From Arabidopsis thaliana (Eukaryota; Streptophyta; Magnoliopsida; Brassicales; Brassicaceae): a DNA stretch of 64,000 nucleotides. The stretch covers positions 8,928,101 to 8,992,100 of the forward strand of contig NC_003074.8 of assembly GCF_000001735.4 (NCBI RefSeq), given 5' to 3'. Shown in pieces: positions 1 through 13,049 of this stretch. The position numbers and the translations under genes are program-made. The first letter of the stretch is position 1; each line of letters starts with the position of its first letter. The notes under the pieces are model-generated. The model had not been told where the DNA came from, did no database searches, and saw nothing but the letters and a program-made list of their open reading frames with translations.

Positions 1-265
1 GAGATCTTACTGCATTGTGGCCAAAGATGAAAATAGTACGGCCGTTGCAATTTTGCACTTGACGAAGTTAAGTAGTTTTGGAATATGAGTTCAGAAGTTA
101 AGTAGATGAACAAACAGAAGTAGTAATATGAGTTCAGAGCTTCCACTAAAGCGCTTTCGGTGGGGTTGACAATACTTCTATTTTATCTTTGAAATGAAAG
201 AAGATCTAAACATGTCTCTAAGGCAAAAAAACAACAACAATAACAGTTAGAAAAAATGAAACCTC

Positions 266-1181
266 TTACGACCGGTTATCGGGTTGGTCCTCGTCTTCCT
301 TTTCAGGGTCATCTTCAGTTTCTTCTTCTTTCTTCTCTTCCTCTTCTTCCTCTTCTTCTGGAGGATCATAAGGCATAGGAGGAGGCAACGGTGACTTCAT
401 AGGACTAAACTTTGGGAATATATCTGGTCTCCTCCCTGGCTTTGGTCTCTCCCATTCCTACCACAAACCCCAAAACATCATTTACATAAAACAATTCCGA
501 TCACTAAGCAAAACGATAGCCCAATCTCTAAAGAAAAGAAAACACAGCATCGTTGTCACTAGATACAGCTTCTCTCTAATTGATTCATACATAAACTCAA
601 AAGTTCTGTAACCAAAGAACTCTCTACACCTGATAAGTCTAGCAAGTAATGAACAATGAAAGCTTCAGATAGATAAGACTCACAATCTCATCTGCTACCA
701 AATCATTACCTAAATCAAACTGATAAGTATGATCTACACAGGCACAGGACACGAATCTGCTCATGAAAATTTCAGATTCCAAATACAATCTCTCAAGTAT
801 ATTTGTGACTTAATTTCAAATTTCTGTATCAAAATTGACATTACAAGCACAGTAGCAATGTGAAATTTCGACGAATCTGTATGCAATTTTCTATAAGGAA
901 TCGAAGCAAAGAGAGAGACTAACGATAGGGAAATCGAGAGGATTGCGACGAGTGAGCTTCTCTTCCTCAGGAGCCATAGCCACCACCTGTAACTGCTTCC
1001 TTGTCTTGCGGCTTAGAGCGAAGCGTTGAACGGCGATGAAAGAGCACGAGAAGCCATGGTTGATTCGAGAGAAAGGGGAAAAAATAGACGGAGCAGCTCT
1101 GTTTAACGACGATGAAGATAGTGGCGGAGAGAGAAGTGGCCACGGCGGCGAAGGCGATGCCGATATAGAAAGCGGCGTCAT
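266..1181 (-). CDS. Small probable plastid-targeted protein with acidic tail
   Basis: Two coding exons on the minus strand, 1181-924 and 457-266, join in frame to about 149 aa. The donor is GTTAGT after CCTATC and the acceptor is TAG before GAATGG. The N-terminal ~65 residues are rich in Ser, Pro, Leu and Arg with almost no acidic residues, as in a chloroplast transit peptide. The middle reads PIEWERPKPGRRPD, and the last ~30 residues are almost all Glu, Asp and Lys. I recognise it as the conserved small protein I recall as AT3G24506; no function is known to me. Plastid location is inferred from composition only. Its promoter faces the defensin-like array. Confidence 0.75.
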
Positions 1182-1199
1182 AGCTCCGCCTCGTGTTCT

Positions 1200-2040
1200 T
1201 CGATGGTTCCTATCTGTTCCGTCAAACAGTTCATATTATTTTCTTTATACTTTTAAAATAAATCAAAATTATCAATTTTTTATTTATGTTATTTTATAAT
1301 TCATTCCATTTACTTTAGACATTCTTATAATAAATTAAATTAAATTAAATTTAGATTAAGAAATCTGAAACCCGAATCAAAATTTTTATATTGAATATAT
1401 GATACAAAATTTTGAGTTTTAAATATTTTAGGTAAATTCGAATCCAAATCCAAAAACTTGATCCGGCCTGAATCTCAAGTCTTAAAATATTCAAACCACT
1501 TTTTAATTTCCAAATCTGAAATACCCAACACGAATAATCTGACCTGAACCCAACACAAATAGTGAATACTCACTCCTGTTAAATTTGATGTTATTTTTGA
1601 AGTGTTTGTTTGCATTTTTTTTATTTAAGCCGTCTAAAATCTTTAAATAATATATTTGAAATTTAACATGAAAAATGTTATTCTAAAAAAATGAAAATTA
1701 AATTACAAAATAGCACCATATAATAAAATTAATTTACTACATAGTCCATTTTTACAGGTTTCATCATTTGCTTCTACTGTGAATTTTTAAATGAATACTT
1801 AAAGAAAAATATCATAAAGATATGTCGAATTTTGACTAATTAATAGTTCTTGATGCTATCTGATGTTTTAAAACTTCCTCATTGGTTATGTATCAATTCT
1901 CAAATCTTTGACCAGTACCAATGACATGACTAGACTCGCCAACTTATATATGTATAGAAGAACGAATATATGGCTAAGTACTAACTACTAAGTACTACGA
2001 CGACAAAGAAATAACCATTCACAAGTCTAAATTATTTTTG
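1200..2040. other. Intergenic, AT-rich, no gene
   Basis: Spacer between the divergent small plastid-type gene and the first defensin-like gene. It is AT-rich. Around 1360-1560 there are scattered short motifs of the GAATCC/ACCCGAA type, as in degenerate plant repeats. The end near 1940-1950 carries ATATATGTATAG, a plausible TATA region for the defensin-like gene. I see no coding exon. Confidence 0.5.
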
Positions 2041-2055
2041 CTCAAAAATTTAAAA

Positions 2056-2444
2056 ATGATGAACGTTTCTCTCAAACTTTCATTTCTGGTTTTTATTTTG
2101 GTCATCATGTCTAGTAAGTATTTTTTAATTTATTTAAATTTAAAATAAAAGTCATTAAAAATATTTTCAAAAATATTTTCTATTTGGTGAGTTAAAACAA
2201 ATTCAGAACATTTAATAAGTAAGTATACTAAGAAAGTGATGAATGAATAGATCTTGGATCAGAAGCAAGGGAACTAGCCGGTGTTAACGAGATATTCGAA
2301 ATTGCTGCGCGAAGTTCAAACAATGCCGGCACCGCTAGGGCCTTGCAGCAAGCCCCACCTTGCAAGAGGGATGTTGATTGTAGCTTTGAATGTCCCAAGG
2401 GAGGATTCTGCAATGATCGTCTTGGCACATGTGATTGTTTCTAA
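2056..2444 (+). CDS. Defensin-like cysteine-rich secreted peptide 1
   Basis: Exon 1 (2056-2113) encodes the start of a hydrophobic signal peptide, MMNVSLKLSFLVFILVIMSS. The intron begins GTAAGT and ends at AG 2249-2250. Exon 2 (2251-2444) encodes the rest, giving about 83 aa. The mature C-terminus has six cysteines spaced C-x5-C-x3-C-x5-C-x6-C-x1-C, with a GGFC gamma-core-like turn and a final CDCF. This matches plant defensin-like (DEFL/LCR) peptides, which are secreted and act in defence or in pollen-pistil signalling; the role here is unknown. The one-intron structure with a split after the signal peptide is typical. It is the first of three tandem copies about 1.9 kb apart. Confidence 0.85.
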
Positions 2445-2499
2445 TTGTATTATTTGATTTCTAATCTACTTTTATCAATAAAGTTTATCCATCAATTCT

Positions 2500-2778
2500 T
2501 AAGACTTGATACTAACGAGGAAATGTTTTCAAAAGATCGGTTGTGATTACCTTTGGTGAACCTATAATCTTTTTCAACAAACTATAGAATATTGACTCTT
2601 TGGATTCCCACACAACATTAATCTCCTCACGTTTATTTGCATAGTTTCTCTCGCTGAAAGGCAAACCTCGCAGAACTGACTGAGGAATGTATGGTGAACC
2701 CAAGATCTCGTTTACAAAACCATGCAGAATTGACTGAGACTTACAAGTTGATCCCAATAACTCTTCCATCAATGTCAA
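2500..2778 (-). other. Unassigned open frame built of ~54-bp repeats
   Basis: An 88-codon minus-strand frame (2778-2512) contains an 18-residue near-repeat, LLGSTCKSQSILHGFVNE then ILGSPYIPQSVLRGLPFSE, and a weaker third copy starting IIGSP. The DNA repeats too (TCAGTCAATTCTGC / TCAGTCAGTTCTGC). No splice partner, signal or known domain is evident. It may be a gene or transposon fragment rather than a gene. Confidence 0.25.
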
Positions 2779-2940
2779 CCAGTTTACTCACCAAGATTAT
2801 ACATACAAATGGTCTGAAATCACTGGCGGTCATTCTCTTTTCCAAATATGCGGTCCACACAACTCATAACTCACTATTTAGTTTATAAGACTGCAAAGTT
2901 TTTATGTCGAAACTTACAAGATATGGAGTTTGGATGATTT

Positions 2941-3167
2941 AGGTTGTTCGTTTCGTCGCCGCAGCTATTTATGTTCGTTTAGTTGCCGCAACTATCTGCG
3001 GTAAAACGCAGCGTTTTGCGGCGAAAATTTTTGGACGCCGACTAATTTTAGCGTCGATAATTAAAAGCTGCGGTTGCGGCAGCAAAACGAACAACAACCT
3101 GCGGTAGGTTTGTCGCAGCCGCAGCCGCTGCCGCTGCCGCAACCACCGGCGGTAACGAAACGAACAT
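2941..3167. repeat. GC-rich inverted-repeat (MITE-like) element
   Basis: A GC-rich island in AT-rich spacer. The outer arms are inverted copies, GTTCGTTTCGTCGCCGC at 2946-2962 against the complement of 3149-3165 (GTTCGTTTCGTTACCGC). Inner arms around 2942-2966 and 3064-3100 also pair. The interior is full of GCCGCAG/GCGGT motifs. This looks like a non-autonomous DNA element or foldback. I could not define a target-site duplication or a superfamily. Confidence 0.55.
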
Positions 3168-3925
3168 GCTTCATTAACTTGATTTATTCTTTTATTAAAA
3201 AAAATTATAACTAACTGCATAAACTTAAATATCAACTATGTATATAATGATACATTATTTATCTATACGGTAAAAAAAAAGAATAATATTACGCACTAAA
3301 ATTTTGAAGAAGTGCTACTACATGTAAAACTAAAATCAGATTATAAGAATCTATAATCTAAGGATTGAAATCAGATTATGCACGCTATATATAGTTTTTA
3401 TGATAAATTATTTTTGTACATTATATATTCATAAGACTATTCCGCATATTCCACAATTTCAGCCAAGTAAATGTTATAATTTACAAATTATTATTATTTT
3501 CAGTTTTTCGAGTTTTGTTAAATCCAAAATCGTTAACAAAGATATTTGAAATTCCACATGAAAATATGCTATAGTTAATTGCTACTAAATTTACAAAATA
3601 TCAAGCACCATAGAAATATCTTTTTATACTTTGTTACAAAAGTTATGGTCTGCTAGCTTTTCTGGTCAAGATACACATGACCAATTACAGAAATATTGTT
3701 TTGAATTTTGACTAATTAATAAGATCTGACTAATAGTTTTTGATACATTGTTTACCCTTCATATTTGGTAAGATAACATCTCCAATCTTGACCAGGACTA
3801 GGCAACAGCCTGAACAATTGATTTGCCACATTATAAATTTATGGCTAAAAGACTACGAATACATAGCAAACTTTCACGAGACTAAACATTGAAAAATCCA
3901 AAGCTCCCATTCTAAAAATTTGAAA

Positions 3926-4545
3926 ATGAAGAACGCTTCTCTCAAGCTCCCACTCTTGATCTTCATTTTGGTCATCACATCTAGTAAGTTTATTTTTTCG
4001 TTTGTCAACAATTGTAGGAAGTTGTTTTTGTTACAAGTGACAGAAACAAGAAGTAAAAAACATATGAAAATCATACTAACTGAATATCTAAAATATCGTG
4101 AAAACATATTCAATCCTGAATCTTTTTAAGTAATAATTATATTGTTTTGCAATTTGACAAGTTTTAAGAGCGTAGTGGATAATTCATTTCTAGGTTTTGA
4201 TTCATTTTTGGTGGAAAATAACATTTACCAACGAGCAAAATTTTGGTTTGATCTTGATCGTATTAACTTTTAGAACTTTTATTAGTGGATGGAAATTTCT
4301 AACCTTAAAGCCATTTTGTTTATGCAAATGATGGATGAGAAGATCTTGGAGCAGAAGCAAGAAAGCTGACCGGAGTTGCTGACGTAATTGTTGAAGGTGA
4401 AGCCGCAAGTCCACAGTACGGTATCATCGATGAGAATGACACTTTGAACAAATCCCCATCTTGCAAGAGGGACATCGACTGTACTTTTCAGTGTCGCAGG
4501 GGAGGATTCTGCAACCTAATCCTTCAAAAATGTGAATGTTTGTAA
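3926..4545 (+). CDS. Defensin-like cysteine-rich secreted peptide 2
   Basis: Exon 1 (3926-3983) encodes MKNASLKLPLLIFILVITSS, a signal peptide. Exon 2 (4343-4545) completes about 86 aa ending CECL. The six-cysteine pattern is the same as in the first copy (C-x5-C-x3-C-x5-C-x6-C-x1-C, GGFC turn). The pro-region before the first cysteine is more acidic than in the neighbours (GIIDENDTLNK). The intron is 359 nt, the longest of the three. The intron phase is identical to the flanking copies, supporting origin by tandem duplication. Confidence 0.85.
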
Positions 4546-4734
4546 TAATATTTACAATCGCATTATAATCTAAGTTTATCAATAAAAGTTATATATCAAT
4601 TCTTCAAACTATATACTCTCTTATGTATTTCAAGATTGATAATCATAATCGGAAGTCAAATCTAAAAACTCAATATACTCGCTTTAATTGTTAATCATTC
4701 TGTAACCCCTAAAGGAGGGAGTAGAGAGCGCAGG

Positions 4735-5015
4735 GAGGAACATCTTTACTTGTTAAAGTTTATAGACTTGAAACGTATTCTCTTTGCCAATGAATGATAA
4801 TCTTGACCTCAAAGAAACTGTTTCTTCTTCTTCTTCTCCACAGTCCATAGTCATCATTTTCTAGAACAATAATGGATTCATTGATGCTTCTTCCAAGCCC
4901 CAACTTGTCGCATCTTTTCTTTATTCATTTACGGTTCCATATCAGTTTGCAGAAGTACCTTATTTTCGCGTACTTTGTGACTCTCCAAGTTGTCTGTCTC
5001 ACTGGCTAAACCACT
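4735..5015 (-). pseudogene. Broken duplicate of the UBC37 3' end
   Basis: The stretch matches the last-exon region of UBC37 at about 6470-6740. Shared runs include TCTTTGCCA, GATAATCTTGACCTC, TTCTTCTTCTTC, AACAATGGATTCA, CATATCAGTTTGC and CTCTCCAAG. Reading frame is not maintained. The order DEFL2, UBC fragment, DEFL3, UBC37 shows that one duplicated unit contained a defensin-like gene plus the downstream end of UBC37. Confidence 0.7.
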
Positions 5016-5819
5016 AATGATCAAGTTAAAATTTTTGAGTTAATCACCAATTGAAGACAATACATATTATTGATTAAAGTATTAGGGAATAATTAAAAAA
5101 TAATAATTAGATAATCTATATATTCATGTTAACTTTTGAAATTAATTTTTCAATAATGCTTTGACAAAGCTTTTCGTTAATTATTTTACGTCTTTTTAAT
5201 GTTTCAAAAATTAAATATGGAAGAATAATTCAATGTTGCTAACCAATATATTATTTGCATTAGACATTAGTACTAATTTTAGATATTTTTGTCTATTTTA
5301 TTTATATTTTCTTAATTGTTCTATCAATATTCATAAATATTTTATGATACTTTTCAGTTAAAGTCTTAATTATTTTGACAGATTCTACCACAAATCACAA
5401 AAACAAAAATTAAGGTAGATTCATCGGTTACCATTTGAAAATGTAAAAATTTAGTCAGATTCAGCTGAAAATCACTAAAAATTCAGCCTGAATCAACAAT
5501 TCAGACGAATTTAGAAAAAATCATTGGTTACCATTTAGATCCTTAGTAAATTTTAAGACAAAAAAAATCCATAAAAAGTCGATGACGTATCGTAGATATT
5601 TTAATATTTTCACTGAAATTTATTTAAAAGTGATCCCAATTCTAATGGTAATAGATTTTCCACCCCTAACATTTGGTAGTAATTAATTCTGCAAATCTTT
5701 CTTTGGCATGGACTTTCCAACTTACATATATGGATAAATATGTGCTAAATACAACGACGAAATAGCAACCTTTCGCAAGACAAAAAAATTGTTTCAAAAT
5801 TCGAAACAAAAAATTGAAA

Positions 5820-6290
5820 ATGATTAACGTTTCTCTCAAGCGGTCACTCTTGATTTTCATTTCGGTCATCACATCTAGTAAGTGTTTATATACATATGTA
5901 ATCCATTTTCAAAAAAAAAAAAAAAAACGAAGAAGCATATTTAATCCTTTCGACCAAAACAAAAGCATATTCAATTACTTATTTTACAACATGTGCCTTG
6001 TTTTAGCTTTTGAATTAGTATATCGTTTTAGAGTAACAAATATTACTAGAGAAACAAATTCAAACACCCTTATGAATAATGAATGAATAGATATTGGATC
6101 AGAAGCAAGAGAGCTAACCGGAGCTGGTAAGAAACTCGAAGTTGCCACCAGAAGTTCAAATTACGCAGGCACTGCAAGGACCTTGTTGCAAGCCCGACCT
6201 TGCCAAAGGGATGTTGATTGTAACTTTCAATGTCCTAGAATCCAAGGAGGACAATGCAATAATCACCATGGCACATGTGATTGTTTCTAA
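5820..6290 (+). CDS. Defensin-like cysteine-rich secreted peptide 3
   Basis: Exon 1 (5820-5877) encodes MINVSLKRSLLIFISVITSS. Exon 2 (6091-6290) follows an intron that contains a 16-base A run, and completes about 85 aa ending CDCF. The six cysteines are C-x5-C-x3-C-x7-C-x6-C-x1-C, with GGQC in place of GGFC and two extra residues in the third loop. The mature region is closest to copy 1 (shared ARSSN-AGTAR and QRDVDC-type segments). It is convergent with UBC37, whose stop lies only about 180 bp downstream. Confidence 0.85.
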
Positions 6291-6468
6291 TTGTATTAAT
6301 CACATTCTAATCTATTTTCATCAATAAAATTTATCCATCCATTTTCAGATTTTCTAATCTCATTTTCATTTCAAGGTTACTAATCATAAGCTCTAATTAT
6401 AAATAACATCCTGATCTACATTGACAACAACAACAAAAAAAAACAAAAAAAACAGTTTTCATCACTTA

Positions 6469-8107
<1,639 letters not shown>

Positions 8108-8233
8108 TGATTCAGAAACTTCTTCGTCTTCACAGCTTTCTGAAAAACAATTGGGGGCAAAAGGGATTTTGCAGTGATTGGCACTGGCGGGGGAAGATAT
8201 TTTGGATCTAATAAGGTTTAATTTTCACTTTTA

Positions 8234-8299
8234 ACTTATGGGCCCTTTGACAAAAAAAAACTTATGGGCCCTTTGACAAAAAAAAACTTATGGGCCCAA
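8234..8299 (-). repeat. 26-bp tandem repeat with GGGCCC/TGGGCC motifs upstream of UBC37
   Basis: Two full copies and a partial third of a 26-bp unit (ACTTATGGGCCCTTTGAC plus an A run) start at 8234, 8260 and 8286. They lie 130-190 bp upstream of the UBC37 start. Each unit contains GGGCCC, and another TTGGCCCAA follows at about 8307. TGGGCC/T site II elements mark promoters of housekeeping genes in Arabidopsis, so this is probably a promoter element that expanded by slippage. Confidence 0.7.
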
Positions 8300-8309
8300 A
8301 ACCAATTTG

Positions 8310-8980
8310 GCCCAATATAGTGTATACATGTGAAAGTTTCTTAAGAAACATTTGTGTTGAACATATATAACAAGTACAGAAAAACAAAAAAAAACATCCG
8401 TTGATCTTCTATATTTCTTATGATAATAAAGATTATAATCATAGTCTTGTAAAAACTATAATAATTGTTATAAGTACAATAAATAAATTATTTGATTTGC
8501 AATCTTTGAACAAAGTTTATACTACTAATAATATGATAATATTATTGAAGATTAATTGTTTATAGCTAAACAACATGAAGATGTGAAGATAGAAACCACA
8601 TAACCTTATTATTATTAGTATGAATTTGATCTAAGAATAATAATAACTCAAATATATTCGATCTATAACAATTTTGTGTCAAAAGCTTTAGATTGATTGT
8701 TATTTGGAAGCATCTTCTAATTTTTCAAAAGGATGAAATTTTATCATTTTCACTCTCTATAAAGTACTATAAACTCAATTAAACGACATAATGAATCTTG
8801 GTTCACTTTCTATTATTGAATCTTGGATCAACTTAATTCTAACTAGATTACATACGTAAATCTCTTTCTTCCATCACCTATGTTTCTCAAAAAATTCGAC
8901 AACTCTTTTTAATTTTGATTTTGATTTGAGGATCATGAAATCTTTTAGTAGTATTCCTCTACATATTTGTCTTCTTGAAA
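8310..8980. other. Intergenic, no gene
   Basis: AT-rich spacer between the UBC37 promoter and the retroposon. No exon, repeat boundary or RNA gene was recognised. Confidence 0.5.
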
Positions 8981-8991
8981 GATTATATCGA

Positions 8992-10730
8992 GAAACAAAA
9001 TTGGTATAAGCTTTATATATTTCACTCAATTTAAAACATGAAACGCTTCTAGACACTAATATCGAGAGACTTCTTCTGCCAACGGTTTCCGGTGCCGGAG
9101 GAGCTCTAGCTCACCGGCGCCGTCAATTCTCCGATTCGCATGTTCAGTTTCTTCTTTGTATGTCTAGCCTCATTGCTTATCTTTCTCTTTTCAGTAATTT
9201 TTCCCCTCTTTTAAAACTATCTCGAATCCTTTCAAACCTTTGGCTTCTGGTGAGAACTTCAACCAACATCAAAAGGAAAAGATGGTGTCTGGCGATACCC
9301 ATCTATCACCTTCATCATGCAACACCTCTGTGGAAGTCATCTATAACGATGCTCTTGCGTTTTCAATCTATGGTAGAACCACCAACTTATCGCTTTGAGA
9401 TCTCGTTATCCCGAGCATTTATCTTAACCCAAGCAATGTCGCACGGCGAGACACTTCTCTGGGATACGACTTCACTTTTTGGATTGACTAGGATCCTCTG
9501 GTTCTCCTCCTCTGCCTCACCTCACGGCCAAAACCAGCAAACGTCGACCTTTCCTTCACCGGAGATGGACGCTTCCCTCTCGTCATCTCCGTACAACAGC
9601 CGCCACCATCACGACCTTCATTTGTCTGAAGGGAAATTAGGTTTACAGCTGGTGGGCCTGGTTCTTTTTGGCCCATTAAGGTATCGAATGCCCATTAGTA
9701 AAGATGATCCAAAACTGCCTCTCCTAAAGCCCAGGTCTGATCTGAACTATTCTTTATCCATCTTTAGTCAATCTCTATATCACTTATTGGCTTCAATTGA
9801 TCGTGGACATCATACGAACCATAATGAACTAGTGTTGATATGGTTGCATAAGAACTCCCTTAGAACCCTGCCCTTAGTTTCATCTAGGACTTTCGTTACT
9901 GGCTTTATTTGTTTGAAGAATAATGGTATCATGTTCCCAACTCCAACAAGTCGATGGTGTGATCTTTGTCACCCAAGCGCCACCATATGTATATCTCCGA
10001 CACATTTAGGTATCTCCTTCAAGCAATCCTGCATCAGCAGTAGAGTTAAGGCTCATATCTCTCGGATCTCCAAAGAAGTTCCCAACCTTTTTGAGATAAT
10101 TACTGAACCTTCGCCTCACGCCCTTGTAGTTAAAGGATTGAAGAAAATCGGCATTATGATCACGTCTCCAAGGAGCGGTGATTACCAACGCTTCTTCAAC
10201 CTTTCCCACTCCTATCCTCTGATTACTGAATTCAAGCAAAAGCGATTCAACATTATTAAGTTTAGTATTCATGATCTTCAAAGCTTGGGAAAGAACGGCA
10301 TTATGATCTCGTCTCCATGGAGTGATGATTACCGAAGCTTCTTCAACCTTCTTGACCTTACACCCATCGTTACCCACCTCCTCGGCGATGAACAACTCCA
10401 GTTTCTCCTTCTCGTGTCGGCGAGAACATCGGCCTTGGAACCTTATTCAACGTCATCTCGTCTCTTGACAGTGACCAATTTGTTGTCCATTGATTCGTTC
10501 GTGGAAGATCCTTCGACTACCCGTGACCTCACATGTGCCATCATGCCTTATAGTTTGTGGCTCAAAGCTCTCATGAATTTTATGTCGTTTCACATTATCT
10601 ATCATATCTTGGTTTTGGGGAATGCCTCTTTTAATTATGTTTTAAACTTTGTGATCTTTGAATCACTCCTTCTTATATTTGTTTTGATTTGAATAAATGA
10701 AAACAAATCTTTGCAAAAAAAAAAAAAAAA
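8992..10730 (+). mobile_element. Non-LTR retroposon A, with long open frame and poly(A) tail
   Basis: The element is bounded by direct repeats GATTATATCGA at 8981-8991 and 10731-10741 and ends in about 16 A. These are hallmarks of target-primed retroposition. A 510-codon frame (9160-10692) spans most of it but shows no reverse transcriptase, endonuclease or gag motif; it ends in a hydrophobic stretch. The motif GIMI-SP-DY--FFNL occurs twice (about 10150 and 10300) and more weakly near 9920, indicating internal duplication. The element is related to the one at 28.2-29.6 kb: shared GGAGCTCT-CTCACCGGCG near the 5' end, CGGCATTATGATC, GGTGATTACC. It is non-autonomous. Sadhu-type retroposons are a candidate family, but it is longer than the ~0.9 kb I recall for those. 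Confidence 0.75.
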
Positions 10731-10741
10731 GATTATATCGA

Positions 10742-11420
10742 CAATGATATTGTTTAAATATATCAGTCTACATTTATCATCTTCTCTGTTAGACTCGTCG
10801 TTAAATTTCTATTTTTTTAATAGTTTACACAGATGTTTTCATATTCTAACTATTTCTTTATATAATAAATTTGTATATCTAGTAGACGGATCTTCAAAAA
10901 AAAAAACAAGTTCTCCCCACATATTAATATCAAAAAAATTCTTAAATACCTTATCAGCATTTTAGATTTAATTATGAGCAAAATAAATGTTTAGAGATAT
11001 GAAACTTAAATAATTGTATCTTATTCTCAACAATTAACGAATAACCAATTTGGAGACAAATCTATAAACTAATAAATCTTGCTTCTCTATAGGGTGCGCT
11101 TTTGTCCCTGTTACGTATGAAGTGACGTATAATCGTCTACTAAACTATTTTATCCGTACGACATCAGTTTCCTATAATATTTGTGTGACACTATAATAAA
11201 AATGAAAAATCATGTTCGTCGTATACCTGAATTAAGCAACGTATAATGAATAAACTTTCCATAAATACAAAAATACTCGATTAGTGGAGTGTGCATCGCC
11301 AACAAAAAAGATTCTACGCAACGTGTCGAATCAGTACTTGTTCCTGAGTTCCTCCGTCACTAACCAGTGCGGACCATGTCAGTATCCAAGCACCCACACG
11401 CTCGTCGTCTCTTGAAAACA
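10742..11420. other. Intergenic, no gene
   Basis: Spacer downstream of retroposon A. I see no supported gene. From about 11430 it merges into the segment that resembles the HSFC1 promoter. Confidence 0.4.
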
Positions 11421-11429
11421 TCTCACACA

Positions 11430-12370
11430 AATACACAACGGCTCGGACTAATAACTTGCCATCTAAGAAAAGCTAATTGACCTAAGGCTTTGTGGCACCT
11501 GCATGTAAAAAGCAAACACGAATTTGCCACGTTATTACAAAGCATACCACGTCACCGTCTCACTGTTACACTATCTCTTGTTCTCCTTTATTTCGCTATG
11601 GACAACAAAAATTATAAGGTGGGGAAGAGATGTCTCAAAATACTTTTTTATCGTCCTCTCAATTTATGTAACTGATAATAATCGAAATAGATAAATTTAA
11701 TTGTAGGTTGACAAAGCGCTAATTTTAATAAAAACATATATTAGTTTGGAAAATTTTGTCGTAGTAAGTAATTAAACCTATCAATCTTGACTAATAATTT
11801 CAAGTATCCCATAAAAATCAAAATTGTCCTTAGGTTTTGAAATTGTACTACTGATAGTACGTAATTAAACAAACAAAAGCTATAGCTTGTGGATTATAGC
11901 TAATCCCATTTGGCGATGAGAGTAATATATATATTGTTCAAATAAAGTTGTAATTAAGATTCGATTGAAAAGGTAAATTATAGTTTAAGAAAAACAAAGA
12001 GAGGAGACAACAATTAAAAAAATGAAAAGTGGAGAACTGTACTCTCGCCTATACGAGGAGGTCATTATCTCCAAGGCTCTCAAGGATTAAGGACCATGCT
12101 TTGATTCTATAAATGTTGTTTTATTCAAACTATTTATATTATTATATCATACGTAATATGTGGTTAGCATTTGACCCACGTCCCCTTAATTAAGTCTAGA
12201 TTAATCCCATTAATCTATCCAATTAATAATTAGGAAAATTTTATATAAGATTGCTATTGGATTTCTCGGTGGTGGTTTAAACTATAAAATAGTAATGCCT
12301 TTGATGCGTGTGATTTTTTATTGGAACTTATTGGTTTTAATTCTTAACCTAGCAATTATATTTGTAGTAG
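11430..12370 (+). pseudogene. Probable relic of a duplicated HSFC1 locus (flanks only)
   Basis: Two segments match the surroundings of HSFC1 in order and orientation. Bases 11430-11590 match the HSFC1 promoter at 13045-13225 (shared CACCTGCAT, GCCACGTTAT, CCACGTCA, GTCTCACTGT). Bases 11860-12370 match DNA downstream of HSFC1 at 15845-16310 (shared TTGTGGATTA, CATTTGACCCACGTCC, TTTTATTCAA, TCAATTCTTAACC-type runs). The coding region expected between them is absent. An ATGGACAAC at about 11600 sits where the HSFC1 start would be but opens no HSF domain. The simplest reading is a tandem duplicate that lost its gene body; shared regulatory repeats are the alternative. Confidence 0.5.
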
Positions 12371-12379
12371 TTTATGTTA

Positions 12380-13040
12380 ATCATTGTTTAATAATACTCC
12401 TATAATAACTCTTGCAAGTAGCAACACTTGTGTGGCTATTTATTCCAGAGTCCATGGATATGTATGTATAAGAAAATAGGAGTGCTTTTGCAGATTGAAG
12501 AGTTTGTCTATAAAATCATGTTTACTTGGCATTTAGTGTTATTGTTTGCAATTTTTTATTTTAAATTAGTCGGATATTTTAAGTTAAAATCTGAATACAC
12601 AGCATGTTCCTTCTAACGTTTTTTAACATAATTGTAAACTAAAGAAAAATTATAATATAATAAATTAAATTATACCCTCTCTATTCATTGTAGAAGATTT
12701 GTTTGTTTCACCAAATGTGTTTTTTTTTTATAAGTTGCTCTCACTCTTGAGAGTTTTGGAGTATTTTGAAGAGGACGAGGTTCTTTTGTGAAAAAGTGAA
12801 AGAAACAAATCATGTCAAGAATTAGAAAGAAATCATGACAAATAATTTTGTTTGTGCAGAAATTACAAATGAATCATAGATATCCTTCTAATTCGGGATC
12901 GGAAACCAGTTGAAAAATCGATGGACTAAGCTTTCTATATTGGGACTAGCTTACCCTTAGAATTAGTCAAGCAGCTTAAATCATCTATGACTTAAAATTA
13001 TAATTAAGAAAAAACAATGCCTAAATATGCATATATTTCA
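12380..13040. other. Intergenic, no gene
   Basis: AT-rich spacer between the downstream repeat copy and the HSFC1 promoter. No exon or RNA gene was recognised. Confidence 0.4.
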
Positions 13041-13049
13041 AATGTATCA

